DNA of 64,000 nt from Chromatiaceae bacterium (GTDB taxonomy: Bacteria; Pseudomonadota; Gammaproteobacteria; Chromatiales; Chromatiaceae): the NCBI GenBank assembly GCA_019356535.1, contig CP037918.1, forward strand, positions 682,001 through 746,000, in the 5' to 3' direction. Below are positions 23,451-31,995 of the stretch, in pieces. Within the stretch, counting starts at the first letter, position 1. Each line of letters starts with the position of its first letter. A program made the position numbers and the translations under genes. The notes under the pieces were generated by a model. It did not search any database and was not told the origin of the DNA. It saw nothing but the letters and a program-made list of their open reading frames with translations.

Positions 23451-25343
23451 ATGTTCAAGAGACGCGATTACGAACCCGAATACGCCCTGCTGAGGGACGA
23501 GGACTACAAGCCGGTCAACCGCTACGGCAAGCCCATCGTGCTGGCGCCCGAGGACGATCCGCTGCGCGAGGAGCCGCTGGTCATCAACGGCGAGGAAAGC
23601 CCGCCGCAGAATCCCAACCGCTACAAGCAGCATGGCTTCTATTTCAATGCCGACAACTGTATCGCCTGCCATGCCTGCGAGGCGGCCTGTTCCGAGAAGA
23701 ACGACGTGCCGCCGCACCTGGCGTTTCGCTCGGTGGGCTTCGTCGAGGGCGGCACCTACCCCGACTACCGGCGCATCAACATCTCCATGGCCTGCAACCA
23801 CTGCGACAACCCGGTGTGCCTCAAGGGCTGCCCGACGCGGGCCTATACCAAGTACGCCGAGTACGGTGCTGTCATCCAGGACCCGGACATCTGTTTTGGT
23901 TGCGGCTACTGCACCTGGGTGTGTCCCTACAACGCGCCGCAACTCGACCCGGTGAAAGGCCAGGTCAGCAAGTGCAACATGTGCATCGACCGCCTCGAGG
24001 TCGGGCTCAAGCCGGCCTGCGTGTCGGCCTGCCTGGGCAAGGCGCTGGACTTCGGCGTGATCGAGAACATCCCCGAGGGCCGGGTGCAGGCCGAGACCGA
24101 GATCCCCGGCTTCCCGCGCACCGACATCACCCATCCCAACATCCGCTTCCAGCAGATGAAGTCCATCCAGCGCGAGATGGTGCGCGTCGACGACATGCCC
24201 ATCAAGTATCACCGCGCCGAGGACGAGAAGCGCTACCTGCCCGAGGTCGATCCCAAGAAGGGGTACGAGCGCCAGTGGAACTGGAAGAAGCTGCTGGGTT
24301 CTCACGAGAACGCGCACATCGCCTTCACCCTCAGCGTGCAGACGGTGATGGGCGCCTTCGCCCTGCTGGTCCTCGGTGGCTGGCTCGGTGTGGACGCCGT
24401 CGAAGGCTACCGAGCCTCCGGCGCCTTCCTGCCCACCCTGTGGCTGATGGTGGCGCTGATGGCCTTTGGCCTGTTCAAGCTCAACATGCACCTGGGCAAG
24501 CCACACCGCTTCTACCGCGGCTTCAACAACCTGCGTCTGTCGCCGGTGAGCCGCGAGATCGCCGGCGTCTCGGCCTTCTTCGGCGGCCTGCTGGGCTATG
24601 CCTTCTTCAACCTGTTCGACAACGGCTTGGGCACCTTGCTGGCCAACCTCTCGGCCGTGCTGGCGCTGGTCGGGCTGGGCTTCGGCGGCTACTACATGTA
24701 CAAGCTCTACCGCATCCCGGCGCGTCCCTTCTGGGACCACTGGCACACCGGCGCGGCCTTCGCCGGCACCGGCCTGACGCTGGGCAGCCTGCTGATCGGG
24801 GTGCTGGCGTTCGCCTTCGGTGTGCTGGATGCCGGCCTGGGCCGGCTGCTGGCCGGCATCGCGGCGGCGGGTCTCGCGCTGGAAGGCGTCGGCCTGCTGG
24901 CCCACGCACAGGCCATGCGCGGCGCCCACAGCGAGGGGGCAGCCTCCTGGTACGAGCAGATGACCAGCTACGGCTGGCCCTACTGGTTGCGCAATGCCCT
25001 GTTGCTCGCCGCGCTGGGGCTCTCGCTGTGGCAGGCCGTCACCGGCGTCAACGGCTGGTTGCTGGCGCTCACCGCCGTGCTGGCACTGGCTTCGGCCATC
25101 ATCGGTCGCGCCCTGTTCTACGTGCTGGTGATCCCCACCACCATGCCCGGTGCCTTCTTCTGGCGCAACAAGGGCTTCGTCGAGCACGCCCGCGAGGTGG
25201 GCCTGGCCGACATGCCCCAGCTCGGCGTGGCCTACGAGCGGCATCACCCGTTCCGTTTCGATGAGCTGATGCAGACCCTGCGCGAGACCTCGCTGCGCGA
25301 GATGATCGGCCATGTGCGCTGGGTGCTGACCGGGCGAGCCTGA
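23451..25343 (+). CDS. Fused DmsB-like ferredoxin / DmsC-like membrane anchor
   Basis: A 630-residue fusion. The first 280 residues contain four [4Fe-4S] cluster motifs of the DmsB type: CIACHACEAAC, CNHCDNPVCLKGC, CFGCGYCTWVC and CNMCIDRL with distal cysteines. The second half has about eight hydrophobic helices and the DmsC family motif MHLGKPHRFYRGFNNLRLS, which places a quinol-oxidising anchor in the membrane. The ATG at 23451 is followed by the conserved start of the DmsB part; the upstream 21 codons belong to the repeat. Fusion of the electron-transfer and anchor subunits, next to a cytoplasmic nitrate-reductase-like protein, implies a quinol-linked, cytoplasm-facing complex. Confidence 0.85.
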   Translation: MFKRRDYEPEYALLRDEDYKPVNRYGKPIVLAPEDDPLREEPLVINGEESPPQNPNRYKQHGFYFNADNCIACHACEAACSEKNDVPPHLAFRSVGFVEGGTYPDYRRINISMACNHCDNPVCLKGCPTRAYTKYAEYGAVIQDPDICFGCGYCTWVCPYNAPQLDPVKGQVSKCNMCIDRLEVGLKPACVSACLGKALDFGVIENIPEGRVQAETEIPGFPRTDITHPNIRFQQMKSIQREMVRVDDMPIKYHRAEDEKRYLPEVDPKKGYERQWNWKKLLGSHENAHIAFTLSVQTVMGAFALLVLGGWLGVDAVEGYRASGAFLPTLWLMVALMAFGLFKLNMHLGKPHRFYRGFNNLRLSPVSREIAGVSAFFGGLLGYAFFNLFDNGLGTLLANLSAVLALVGLGFGGYYMYKLYRIPARPFWDHWHTGAAFAGTGLTLGSLLIGVLAFAFGVLDAGLGRLLAGIAAAGLALEGVGLLAHAQAMRGAHSEGAASWYEQMTSYGWPYWLRNALLLAALGLSLWQAVTGVNGWLLALTAVLALASAIIGRALFYVLVIPTTMPGAFFWRNKGFVEHAREVGLADMPQLGVAYERHHPFRFDELMQTLRETSLREMIGHVRWVLTGRA

Positions 25344-25418
25344 TCTCTTCACGGGCACCGGCAGCATGCGCCGATCCGCGCCACGGCGTATGCTCGCCTC
25401 TCCTGTGAGGAGGGTGAA

Positions 25419-26702
25419 GTGAGACCACAGATCGAGTACCAGGGTGAACCCGTCGATCCCCTGGCGTGGCGGGGGCCGCGACCGGTGTGGCCCCGAGTGC
25501 TGGCCGATGCGGGGCAGGACACGCTGCGCAAGCTGTCGCTGCTGCTGCATGCCATGGCGGAGGGGTGGACCTATCTGCCGCTCGATCCCCGTCTGCCGTC
25601 GTCGCGTCGGGAACGCCTGCTGCGGGCTGCGGCCGCTGGCAGTCTGCTGCTGGATGACGGTGCGCGGCCGGTGTCGGCATCGCCGGTGTCGTCCGTGGCC
25701 GATTTCCGTCTGCTGATCGCCACCAGCGGGACCCGCGGCGAGCCAAGGCTGGTCGAGCTGGACCGTCCGCGCCTGGAGGCGGCGGCCGCGGCCTCGAACG
25801 ATCTGCTGGGCCTGCAGCAAGGCGACGCCTGGTTGCTGTGCCTGCCCTTGCATCATGTGGCGGCGGTGGCCGTGGTGGTGCGTTGTGGACTGGCCGGTGC
25901 GCGGGTGGTAGTGCAGGCGCGTTTCGATCCGCCCGCACTGCTTGCGCGTCTGGCGCGGGGCGACATCACGCACCTGTCACTGGTGCCCACCCAGTTGTAC
26001 CGGTTGCTGCGGGAAGATCCCGCCTTCGTGCCGCCACCGGCCTTGCGCGTGGTGTTGCTCGGGGGCGCGCCCGCCGAGGCATCGCTGGTCCACGAGGCTT
26101 TGGCCCGCGGCTGGCCGGTCTGCCCCAGCTACGGTCTCACCGAGGCGGCCTCGCAGGTGGCCACCTGTCATCCGCCCCCCGCCGAATGGTCTCCCGGGCT
26201 GGCCGGGCGGCCCTTGCCGCACGTGCAGCTCGCCATTACCGAGGATGGGCGCATTCGCCTGCGTGGACCGAGCATTGCGCAACGGATAATCGCGGCGGAG
26301 GGCGTGCGCCAGCTGCTCGACGATGAGGGCTGGTACACCACCGGCGACCTGGGGCGTATCGACTCCGCGGGACGCCTGTGGGTGCTGGGGCGTGCCGATG
26401 AGGTCATCATCAGTGGTGGCGAGAAGGTGCATCCGGCCACCGTGGAGCGGGTGTTGCAGGCCTGTCCTGGCGTGGACGAGGTCGCGGTGGTCGGGGTGCC
26501 CGATAGCGAGTGGGGGGAACGCCTGGTGGCCTGTTACCAGGGTGCGATCCCGCCCGCGGATCTGATGGACTGGGCGCGCGAGCAGCTTGCCGGTGCGCAC
26601 CGGCCGTCGGCCTGCCTGCGGGTCGAGCGCCTGCCTCGCAACGCCCTGGGCAAGCTGTTGCGCAACCGCCTGCGCGAGTACGTTCAGTCGCTCTCGCGAT
26701 AG
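25419..26702 (+). CDS. menE: o-Succinylbenzoate-CoA ligase
   Basis: A 427-residue AMP-forming acyl-CoA ligase of menaquinone synthesis. Motifs are the P-loop-like ATSGTRGEPR, the core SYGLTEAASQ, YTTGDLGRID, and the C-terminal lysine motif NALGKLLRN. It is short, as MenE proteins often are. Assignment to MenE rather than another acyl-CoA ligase rests on the neighbouring menI-like and menC genes and on its size. The GTG at 25419 was chosen because GAGGAGGG precedes it. Its 3' end overlaps the convergent thioesterase gene by 19 bases. Confidence 0.83.
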   Translation: MRPQIEYQGEPVDPLAWRGPRPVWPRVLADAGQDTLRKLSLLLHAMAEGWTYLPLDPRLPSSRRERLLRAAAAGSLLLDDGARPVSASPVSSVADFRLLIATSGTRGEPRLVELDRPRLEAAAAASNDLLGLQQGDAWLLCLPLHHVAAVAVVVRCGLAGARVVVQARFDPPALLARLARGDITHLSLVPTQLYRLLREDPAFVPPPALRVVLLGGAPAEASLVHEALARGWPVCPSYGLTEAASQVATCHPPPAEWSPGLAGRPLPHVQLAITEDGRIRLRGPSIAQRIIAAEGVRQLLDDEGWYTTGDLGRIDSAGRLWVLGRADEVIISGGEKVHPATVERVLQACPGVDEVAVVGVPDSEWGERLVACYQGAIPPADLMDWAREQLAGAHRPSACLRVERLPRNALGKLLRNRLREYVQSLSR

Positions 26703-27097
26703 CGCGACAGGGCCTGTCGCAGTGCTTCGGGCAAGGGTGTGGGGCGGCCATTGCCGGCGTCCACGAGCACGTGCGCGGTGCCGACGGTGGCGCAGAGTAC
26801 CCCTTCGTGCAGAAAGCGATACCCCAGGCTAAAGCTGCGATCCCCGATGTGGCGCACGGCCACCGTCACGTCGATCTGTGCATCGAGTTGCAGGGGAGCG
26901 TGGAAGTCGGCCTCGGCGTGGACCACCGGCAGGCGATAGCGTTCCTCGGCGAGCAGTTCTGCCAGCCCCCAGCCGATCTCGCGCAGCAGGGCCTCGAGGG
27001 CGTGATGGGCGTGTGTGAACAGGTGACCGTAGAACAGGATGCCGCCGGGGTCGAGCTGGTCGAAAGGGACGCGAAACCGGTGGAGGTGATGACTCAT
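26684..27097 (-). CDS. menI: Acyl-CoA thioesterase, likely DHNA-CoA thioesterase
   Basis: A 137-residue hotdog thioesterase of the 4-hydroxybenzoyl-CoA type. The active-site block is FDQLDPGGILFYGHLFTHAH. The gene overlaps menC upstream by 4 bases and is convergent with menE. This context suggests it cleaves 1,4-dihydroxy-2-naphthoyl-CoA after MenB, the step before MenA; that role is inferred, and a general acyl-CoA thioesterase is possible. The length is normal for single-domain hotdog enzymes. Confidence 0.72.
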   Translation of the reverse strand: MSHHLHRFRVPFDQLDPGGILFYGHLFTHAHHALEALLREIGWGLAELLAEERYRLPVVHAEADFHAPLQLDAQIDVTVAVRHIGDRSFSLGYRFLHEGVLCATVGTAHVLVDAGNGRPTPLPEALRQALSRYRESD

Positions 27098-28137
27098 GAT
27101 GTGACTCCCAGGCCGGGTCGTGGATCGAGCCAGAGCCGACCGTCCTGCAGGCGAGGGGGTGGCGCAAGGTCCGTGGCCAGCCAGTCGGCGGTGGCCAGAC
27201 CGTGGGCCAGATCGGGATCGGCCGGGCCGAGCGCCGCGGCCAGTTGTGCAGCCGCATGCAGGCCGATGCTGGACTCCAGGGTGGAGCTTATCACCACCCG
27301 CAGGCCCCGGGCCTGTGCCTGGCGCGCCAGCGCCAGGGTCTTGGCGGGACCGCCATGCGCCATCGGCTTGAGTACCAGGCGCCGTACCGGGGCTGCGCTC
27401 AGCAGCTGGGGGCCTTCGGGGAGACGCAGGGACTCGTCGAGTGCCAGTTCGATACGGGTCCCGGCCTGCAGTTCCGCGAGCCGTTCGGGGTGGGGGGTGC
27501 GCAACGGCTCTTCCAGTGACTCTATCGGCAGGCCCTCGATCGCACGCAGGAACTGTCGTGCCTGATCTGGAGACCAGGCGCGGTTGGCATCCAGCCGCAA
27601 CAGGACATCACCGGGCAGGGATGAGCAGAGGCGTTCGAGCACGCGTGCCTCCTGTTGCCAGGGGGCCAGCCCCAACTTGCACTTGATCTGCCGGTAGCCC
27701 GTGTCGAGGGCCTGCTGTAACGCGGCCTCGGAGAGTGCGCCGGCCACGCCATTCACCGGAACCTGATCACTTGCCTCCACATGCAGGCGTTTTCGCATGG
27801 GCAATCGCTGTTGCCGGCATTGCAGGTCGAGCAAGGCTGTGTGTAGCGCGCAGGCCGCGGCGGGTCGTGTGCTGAGCAGACAGTCCGCCCATCGCGTCAG
27901 TGTCGCGGCATCGCTCTCGCGCGGCAGTGCCGCGAGTGCTCGTCTGGCAGCTGCGAGATCTTCGGTGCCGGCAGCCGGCAGGGGAGCACATTCGCCCCAT
28001 CCGCAATCCTCGCCCTGGTCCAGTTCCAGCAGCCAGCCGCGTCGTTCTCCCGGTACCGAATGCGCGGCAGGCCAGGGGTTGCGCAGGGCCAGGCGGTATG
28101 GGTGCAGGCGAAGGCGGAGGCGAGGAGAAGGCGACAT
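27094..28137 (-). CDS. menC: o-Succinylbenzoate synthase
   Basis: A 347-residue enolase-superfamily enzyme that dehydrates SHCHC to o-succinylbenzoate. Visible features are YRQIKCKLG (the KxK catalytic lysines), LRLDANRAWS and SLEEPLRTP (metal-binding Asp and Glu), LALDESLRL (third metal ligand), LVLKPMAHGG (catalytic Lys on the opposite face) and ISSTLESSIG. The ATG at 28137 gives the expected N-terminus but has no clear ribosome-binding site. It overlaps the thioesterase gene by 4 bases and is divergent from nosZ, sharing the FNR-type box region. Confidence 0.9.
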   Translation of the reverse strand: MSPSPRLRLRLHPYRLALRNPWPAAHSVPGERRGWLLELDQGEDCGWGECAPLPAAGTEDLAAARRALAALPRESDAATLTRWADCLLSTRPAAACALHTALLDLQCRQQRLPMRKRLHVEASDQVPVNGVAGALSEAALQQALDTGYRQIKCKLGLAPWQQEARVLERLCSSLPGDVLLRLDANRAWSPDQARQFLRAIEGLPIESLEEPLRTPHPERLAELQAGTRIELALDESLRLPEGPQLLSAAPVRRLVLKPMAHGGPAKTLALARQAQARGLRVVISSTLESSIGLHAAAQLAAALGPADPDLAHGLATADWLATDLAPPPRLQDGRLWLDPRPGLGVTS

Positions 28138-28167
28138 TTTTCTTATGCTCGAGACATTTATTTTGGT

Positions 28168-28181
28168 TTGACAAATGTCAA
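28168..28181. promoter_or_regulatory. FNR/DNR-type box upstream of nosZ
   Basis: TTGACAAATGTCAA is a perfect dyad TTGAC-N4-GTCAA, matching the FNR/DNR/NNR class (TTGAT-N4-ATCAA) with symmetrical changes. It lies in the gap between divergent menC and nosZ, 152 bases before nosZ. Induction by low oxygen or NO is inferred. The downstream -10 element is not obvious. Confidence 0.65.
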
Positions 28182-28333
28182 GTGACGAGCGGGGCAAATA
28201 CCACACACTGTTTCGTGCTGCATGCAAAGGGCGCGCGGTCCGGGCAGACCGTGCGGATTGAACCACAGAACGGCGGGCACGTGACGTTGTTCTGGAGGTT
28301 CGGCATCACTTTGAGATTTTAGGAGAGCAACCC

Positions 28334-30646
28334 ATGAAAGTACGCAAGCAGACGCTTGCCGCCCTCGTAGCCCTTGCGGTGGGGGTCGTCGCTGGAGGCC
28401 AGGCGTGGTCTCAGGAGACGTTGAAAGACGTCATGAAACGGCGTGGCCTGACCGAGAAGGACATCCTGGCGGCGGCCAAGACCTATACTCCGTCGGGGGG
28501 ACGCGACGAATACCTGGCCTTCAGTTCAGGTGGTCAGAGTGGGCAGGTGATCGTGTATGGCATTCCGTCCATGCGCATTCTCAAGTACATCGGCGTGTTT
28601 ACTCCTGAACCGTGGCAGGGCTACGGCTTCGATGACGAGTCCAAGGCCGTACTCGCACAAGGTCGGGTTAATGGAAAGGACATCGTCTACGGGGATACCC
28701 ACCATCCCGCCATTTCGGAGACGAACGGCGAGTACGACGGCCAGTACCTGTTTATCAACGACAAGGCCAATCCGCGTGTCGCGGTGATCGACCTGCACGA
28801 TTTCGAGACCAAGCAGATCGTGGTCAACCCGCTGTTCCGGTCGGAGCACGGCGGCGCCTTCGTCACGCCAAATACCGAGTACGTGATGGAGGCCACCCAG
28901 TATGCCGCGCCCTACAAGGGCAGCGGTTTCGTGCCGCTTGAGGAGTTCAACGAAAAGTACCGGGGCGGTCTCACCTACTGGAAGTTCGATCGCAAGGAAG
29001 GACGCATCAAGCCCGAGCAGTCCTTCACCTTCGAGTTTCCACCCTACAGCCAGGACCTGTCGGATGCCGGCAAGGGACCATCCTATGGCTGGGGCTTCAC
29101 CAACTCCTTCTGCTCGGAACGTTACGTGGGTGGTATCGAGCGGGGTCGTCCTCCCTTCGAGGCCGGCTGCTCTTCCAAGGACACGGACTTCATGCACCTG
29201 ACCAACTGGAAGAAGGCCGAGGAGCTGGTGAAGGCGGGCAAGATCGGCAAGAAGGTCAACGGCATGACCCTGATCGGGATCAAGGAGGCCGTGGCCAACG
29301 GGCTGCTGTACCTGATTCCCGAACCGAAGAGCCCGCACGGTGTCGACGTGGTGCCCACCGGCGACAAGATCGTCGTCTCCGGCAAGCTCGACAGCCATAC
29401 CTGGGTGTACGACTGGAAGAAGATCCAGGATGCCATCAAGAACAAGAAGTTCGAGGGCAAGGATCCCTATGGTATCCCGATCATCGCCATCAAGGACGTG
29501 TTGCACAAGTCGGTGAACGTGGGCCTGGGTCCGCTGCATACCCAGTTCGACTCCACGCCCTGCGTGGCCTACACGTCGATCTACGTGGACTCCATGATCA
29601 CCAAGTGGAACTACTGTGAAGGCAAGGTGCTGGATCAGCTGCCCATTCACTACAACGTGGGTCACCTCATGACCATGGAGGGCGACAGCGTCACGCCCGA
29701 TGGCAAGTACCTGGTAGCACTGAACAAGCTGTCGATCGACCGCTTCAACCCGGTTGGGCCGCTGCATCCGCAGAACCACCAGCTGATCGATATCAGCGGC
29801 AAGAAAATGCAGCTGCTCTACGACATGCCCCTGCCGCTGGGCGAACCGCACTATGTGGTGGCTATCAAGGCCGACAAGCTCAAGCCGGCGATCCGCTACA
29901 AGTCTGGCTGGAACAGCCGCGAGGACAAGCGCTCGCCGTGGAAGACCCGTGCCGGACGCGAGAAGGTGGAGCGTACCTGTGATGCCAACGGCAAGTGCAC
30001 CGTGCACGTCTATGGCACCACCATTCGTTCGCACATCACGCCCGAGATCATCGAGGTCACCGAGGGTGACGAGGTGCACATCCATCTGACCAACCTCGAG
30101 CGCGCAGAGGACGAGGTGCACGGCTTCGCCATGTACGGTTACAACGTGCAGCTCTCGCTGGAACCCGGCAAGACCGCCACGGCCAGCTTCGTGGCTGACA
30201 AGCCCGGGGTGTATCCCTACTACTGCACCGAGTTCTGCTCGGCCCTTCACCTGGAGATGCAGGGCTACCTGCTGGTGCGGCCCAAGGGGTACAAGGCCAA
30301 GACCGTTGGTCTGAAGGCCGGCACGAACTATACCGAGGCGGACTACAAGAAGCAGGTCAAGACCAATCTGGAGACCCAGGAGGTCATCAACCAGGTGGTC
30401 GGCTTCATCACCAGCCACAACTACAAGGACTTCCCGACCGTGGTTGCGCTGGTGGAAGACGCCACCGACCAGCTTGGCTTCGCCAAGGATGCCCGTGCCA
30501 AGGCCGAGGCGGCTGCCACCAAGAAGGACTGGAACAATGCAATGCTCTGGGCCAACCAGTGGTGGCAGTACCAGGTCAAGGCCGCGGACCTCGGTTTGAG
30601 GGCCAAGACCTATCTCGAGGAACACGGCGCGAAGAAGATCAAGTGA
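28334..30646 (+). CDS. nosZ: Nitrous-oxide reductase, clade II (Sec-exported)
   Basis: A 770-residue periplasmic copper enzyme that reduces N2O to N2. The N-terminus (MKVRKQTLAALVALAVGVVA) is a Sec signal without a twin arginine, which together with NosB downstream marks clade II NosZ. The propeller carries the CuZ His block GDTHHPAISE, followed by HGGAF and other His loops. The C-terminal cupredoxin holds the CuA motif YYCTEFCSALHLEMQGY. The length exceeds the typical 630-680 residues because about 100 helical residues follow CuA (KTNLETQEVINQVVG onward), with no cytochrome c CxxCH. The start has AGGAGAG 8 bases before. Confidence 0.96.
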   Translation: MKVRKQTLAALVALAVGVVAGGQAWSQETLKDVMKRRGLTEKDILAAAKTYTPSGGRDEYLAFSSGGQSGQVIVYGIPSMRILKYIGVFTPEPWQGYGFDDESKAVLAQGRVNGKDIVYGDTHHPAISETNGEYDGQYLFINDKANPRVAVIDLHDFETKQIVVNPLFRSEHGGAFVTPNTEYVMEATQYAAPYKGSGFVPLEEFNEKYRGGLTYWKFDRKEGRIKPEQSFTFEFPPYSQDLSDAGKGPSYGWGFTNSFCSERYVGGIERGRPPFEAGCSSKDTDFMHLTNWKKAEELVKAGKIGKKVNGMTLIGIKEAVANGLLYLIPEPKSPHGVDVVPTGDKIVVSGKLDSHTWVYDWKKIQDAIKNKKFEGKDPYGIPIIAIKDVLHKSVNVGLGPLHTQFDSTPCVAYTSIYVDSMITKWNYCEGKVLDQLPIHYNVGHLMTMEGDSVTPDGKYLVALNKLSIDRFNPVGPLHPQNHQLIDISGKKMQLLYDMPLPLGEPHYVVAIKADKLKPAIRYKSGWNSREDKRSPWKTRAGREKVERTCDANGKCTVHVYGTTIRSHITPEIIEVTEGDEVHIHLTNLERAEDEVHGFAMYGYNVQLSLEPGKTATASFVADKPGVYPYYCTEFCSALHLEMQGYLLVRPKGYKAKTVGLKAGTNYTEADYKKQVKTNLETQEVINQVVGFITSHNYKDFPTVVALVEDATDQLGFAKDARAKAEAAATKKDWNNAMLWANQWWQYQVKAADLGLRAKTYLEEHGAKKIK

Positions 30647-30660
30647 TCTGATGCGTGTCG

Positions 30661-30690
30661 CCCCGGACCGGCGCTCCCGCCGGTCCGGGG
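30661..30690. terminator. Perfect hairpin between nosZ and the first cytochrome gene
   Basis: Two 13-base arms (30661-30673 and 30678-30690) pair perfectly around the loop CTCC. No T-run follows, so it is not a standard terminator on the plus strand. It could stabilise the nosZ mRNA 3' end or act as partial terminator, giving more NosZ than downstream products. Confidence 0.65.
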
Positions 30691-30751
30691 GTCTCATCCC
30701 TGTCTATCCGGGGGGAGGCTGTGCCTCCCTCCGCAACCGGAGATTCGATCT

Positions 30752-31090
30752 ATGTTCATCAAAGCAATCCGTCTTGCTGCACTGTCGAGCCTGTTCATTA
30801 CGGTGCTGAGTACCGGTGCCCAGGCCGCCGATGCGAAGAAGCTCTACATGACCTGCGCGGCCTGTCACGGAAAGGACGGCAAGACCACCCTGATGCCGCT
30901 CTATCCGAAGATCGCCGGCCAGAACAAGGAATACATCCTGCAACAGATCAAGGACATCATGAGTGGCGCGCGGGCCAATGGCCAGTCGCTGGCAATGAAG
31001 GGGGTGCTGGTCACGCCGGATGGCAAGCCGCGCTTCAGTGACGAGGACCTGGCGGCACTCGCCGACTACATCTCGCAGATGGCGCCCTGA
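30752..31090 (+). CDS. Class I cytochrome c, single haem
   Basis: A 112-residue exported protein: a signal peptide of about 25 residues (SLFITVLSTGAQA) and one haem site CAACHGKDGK. A late Met in MKGVLVTP or SQMAP could be the sixth ligand. It follows nosZ by 105 bases and is the first of three c cytochromes here. It probably carries electrons toward NosZ, as NosC-type cytochromes do in clade II clusters; the exact donor and acceptor are inferred. Confidence 0.88.
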   Translation: MFIKAIRLAALSSLFITVLSTGAQAADAKKLYMTCAACHGKDGKTTLMPLYPKIAGQNKEYILQQIKDIMSGARANGQSLAMKGVLVTPDGKPRFSDEDLAALADYISQMAP

Positions 31091-31176
31091 ATCCGCGAGG
31101 TGGTGGAGGCAGTACCGATCACGCTGCACAAGGTCGTCGCAGTTTCGTCCTTCTTCGCCTTTTCGTTCATTAGACC

Positions 31177-31860
31177 ATGAGCCAGTTCATGCGCCTCGTG
31201 TCGATACTCTTTGTCCTGGTATCCGGCATGGCCAGTGCCGGAGAGCATCAGATTCCGGATTTCGACCCGGATGATGCCGAGGAGATCATGGAAGTCTGTG
31301 CCGGATGCCATGGGATCTACGCCCAGGGCACTCGTGATGGTGAATACCCGCGCCTCGCGGGGCTGGATCCCGCCTACCTGGCGCGCCAGATCCGGCTGTT
31401 CAAGGAGCGCAAGCGGATCAACATACCGATGATCCCCTATGCCAACGATCACGAGCTGCCGCCGGAGGATGTGCGCACCATTACTGCCTATCTGGCGAGC
31501 ATTCAGCTTCCCCGGCACATGAGCCCGCTGAAACCAGGGAGTGCCTTTGATGCCCTGGCGCGCCTGGAGGAGAGCAAGAAGGTGCTCAACGTTCCCCATT
31601 ATCCGGGGGACCCCGACCGTGGCGGCAGGTTGTATCGCAGGGAATGCGGTAGCTGTCACGGCCGCCACGGCGAGGGGGATTGGGAAGAGCACGTGCCCAT
31701 GCTCACGGGACAGCACAGCGATTACCTGCTGCGACAGATCGAGAACATCCGCAAGGGGGAGCGCCTGCATGACGATCCCGAAGATGCGGAACTGTTCCGT
31801 GAATACAGCGACCAGGACATTGCCGACATCCTGGCGTGGTTGTCCTGGCAGGACGACTGA
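31177..31860 (+). CDS. Dihaem cytochrome c
   Basis: A 227-residue exported protein with a signal peptide (LVSILFVLVSGMASA) and two haem motifs, CAGCHGIY and CGSCHGRHG, in two c553/c4-like domains. The repeated pattern YPRLAGLDPAYLARQI and PMLTGQHSDYLLRQI confirms internal duplication, as in cytochrome c4. The ATG at 31177 is tentative because no ribosome-binding site is seen; a second ATG lies 4 codons on. It is likely an electron donor in the N2O reduction chain. Confidence 0.87.
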   Translation: MSQFMRLVSILFVLVSGMASAGEHQIPDFDPDDAEEIMEVCAGCHGIYAQGTRDGEYPRLAGLDPAYLARQIRLFKERKRINIPMIPYANDHELPPEDVRTITAYLASIQLPRHMSPLKPGSAFDALARLEESKKVLNVPHYPGDPDRGGRLYRRECGSCHGRHGEGDWEEHVPMLTGQHSDYLLRQIENIRKGERLHDDPEDAELFREYSDQDIADILAWLSWQDD

Positions 31861-31876
31861 GGGGCTGGATTGGCAC

Positions 31877-31890
31877 TTGAGCAAAATCAA
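31877..31890. promoter_or_regulatory. FNR/DNR-type box upstream of the second dihaem cytochrome
   Basis: TTGAGCAAAATCAA differs from the FNR consensus TTGAT-N4-ATCAA at one base of ten. A -10-like TAGCAT lies near 31911, so the box would be centred about 40 bases before the start, the usual class II activation position. Confidence 0.62.
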
Positions 31891-31995
31891 GGGATGCCCA
31901 GTAGGGCGGTGCTAGCATTTTTGTCGTGTTAATGAACCGGGTGAAAGCCGGCCTGCAGGGCGCTTCCTCCCGGGTGATTCTGGAGGGTTTTATCC

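Noticed and set aside
22584..25973. Long minus-strand frame opposite the nasA-like and dmsBC-like genes
   Set aside because: It is antisense to clear iron-sulfur and molybdopterin genes and shows a biased His/Gln/Val/Gly composition typical of shadows.
28526..30697. Minus-strand frame opposite nosZ
   Set aside because: It has no domain; nosZ on the other strand shows CuA and CuZ motifs.
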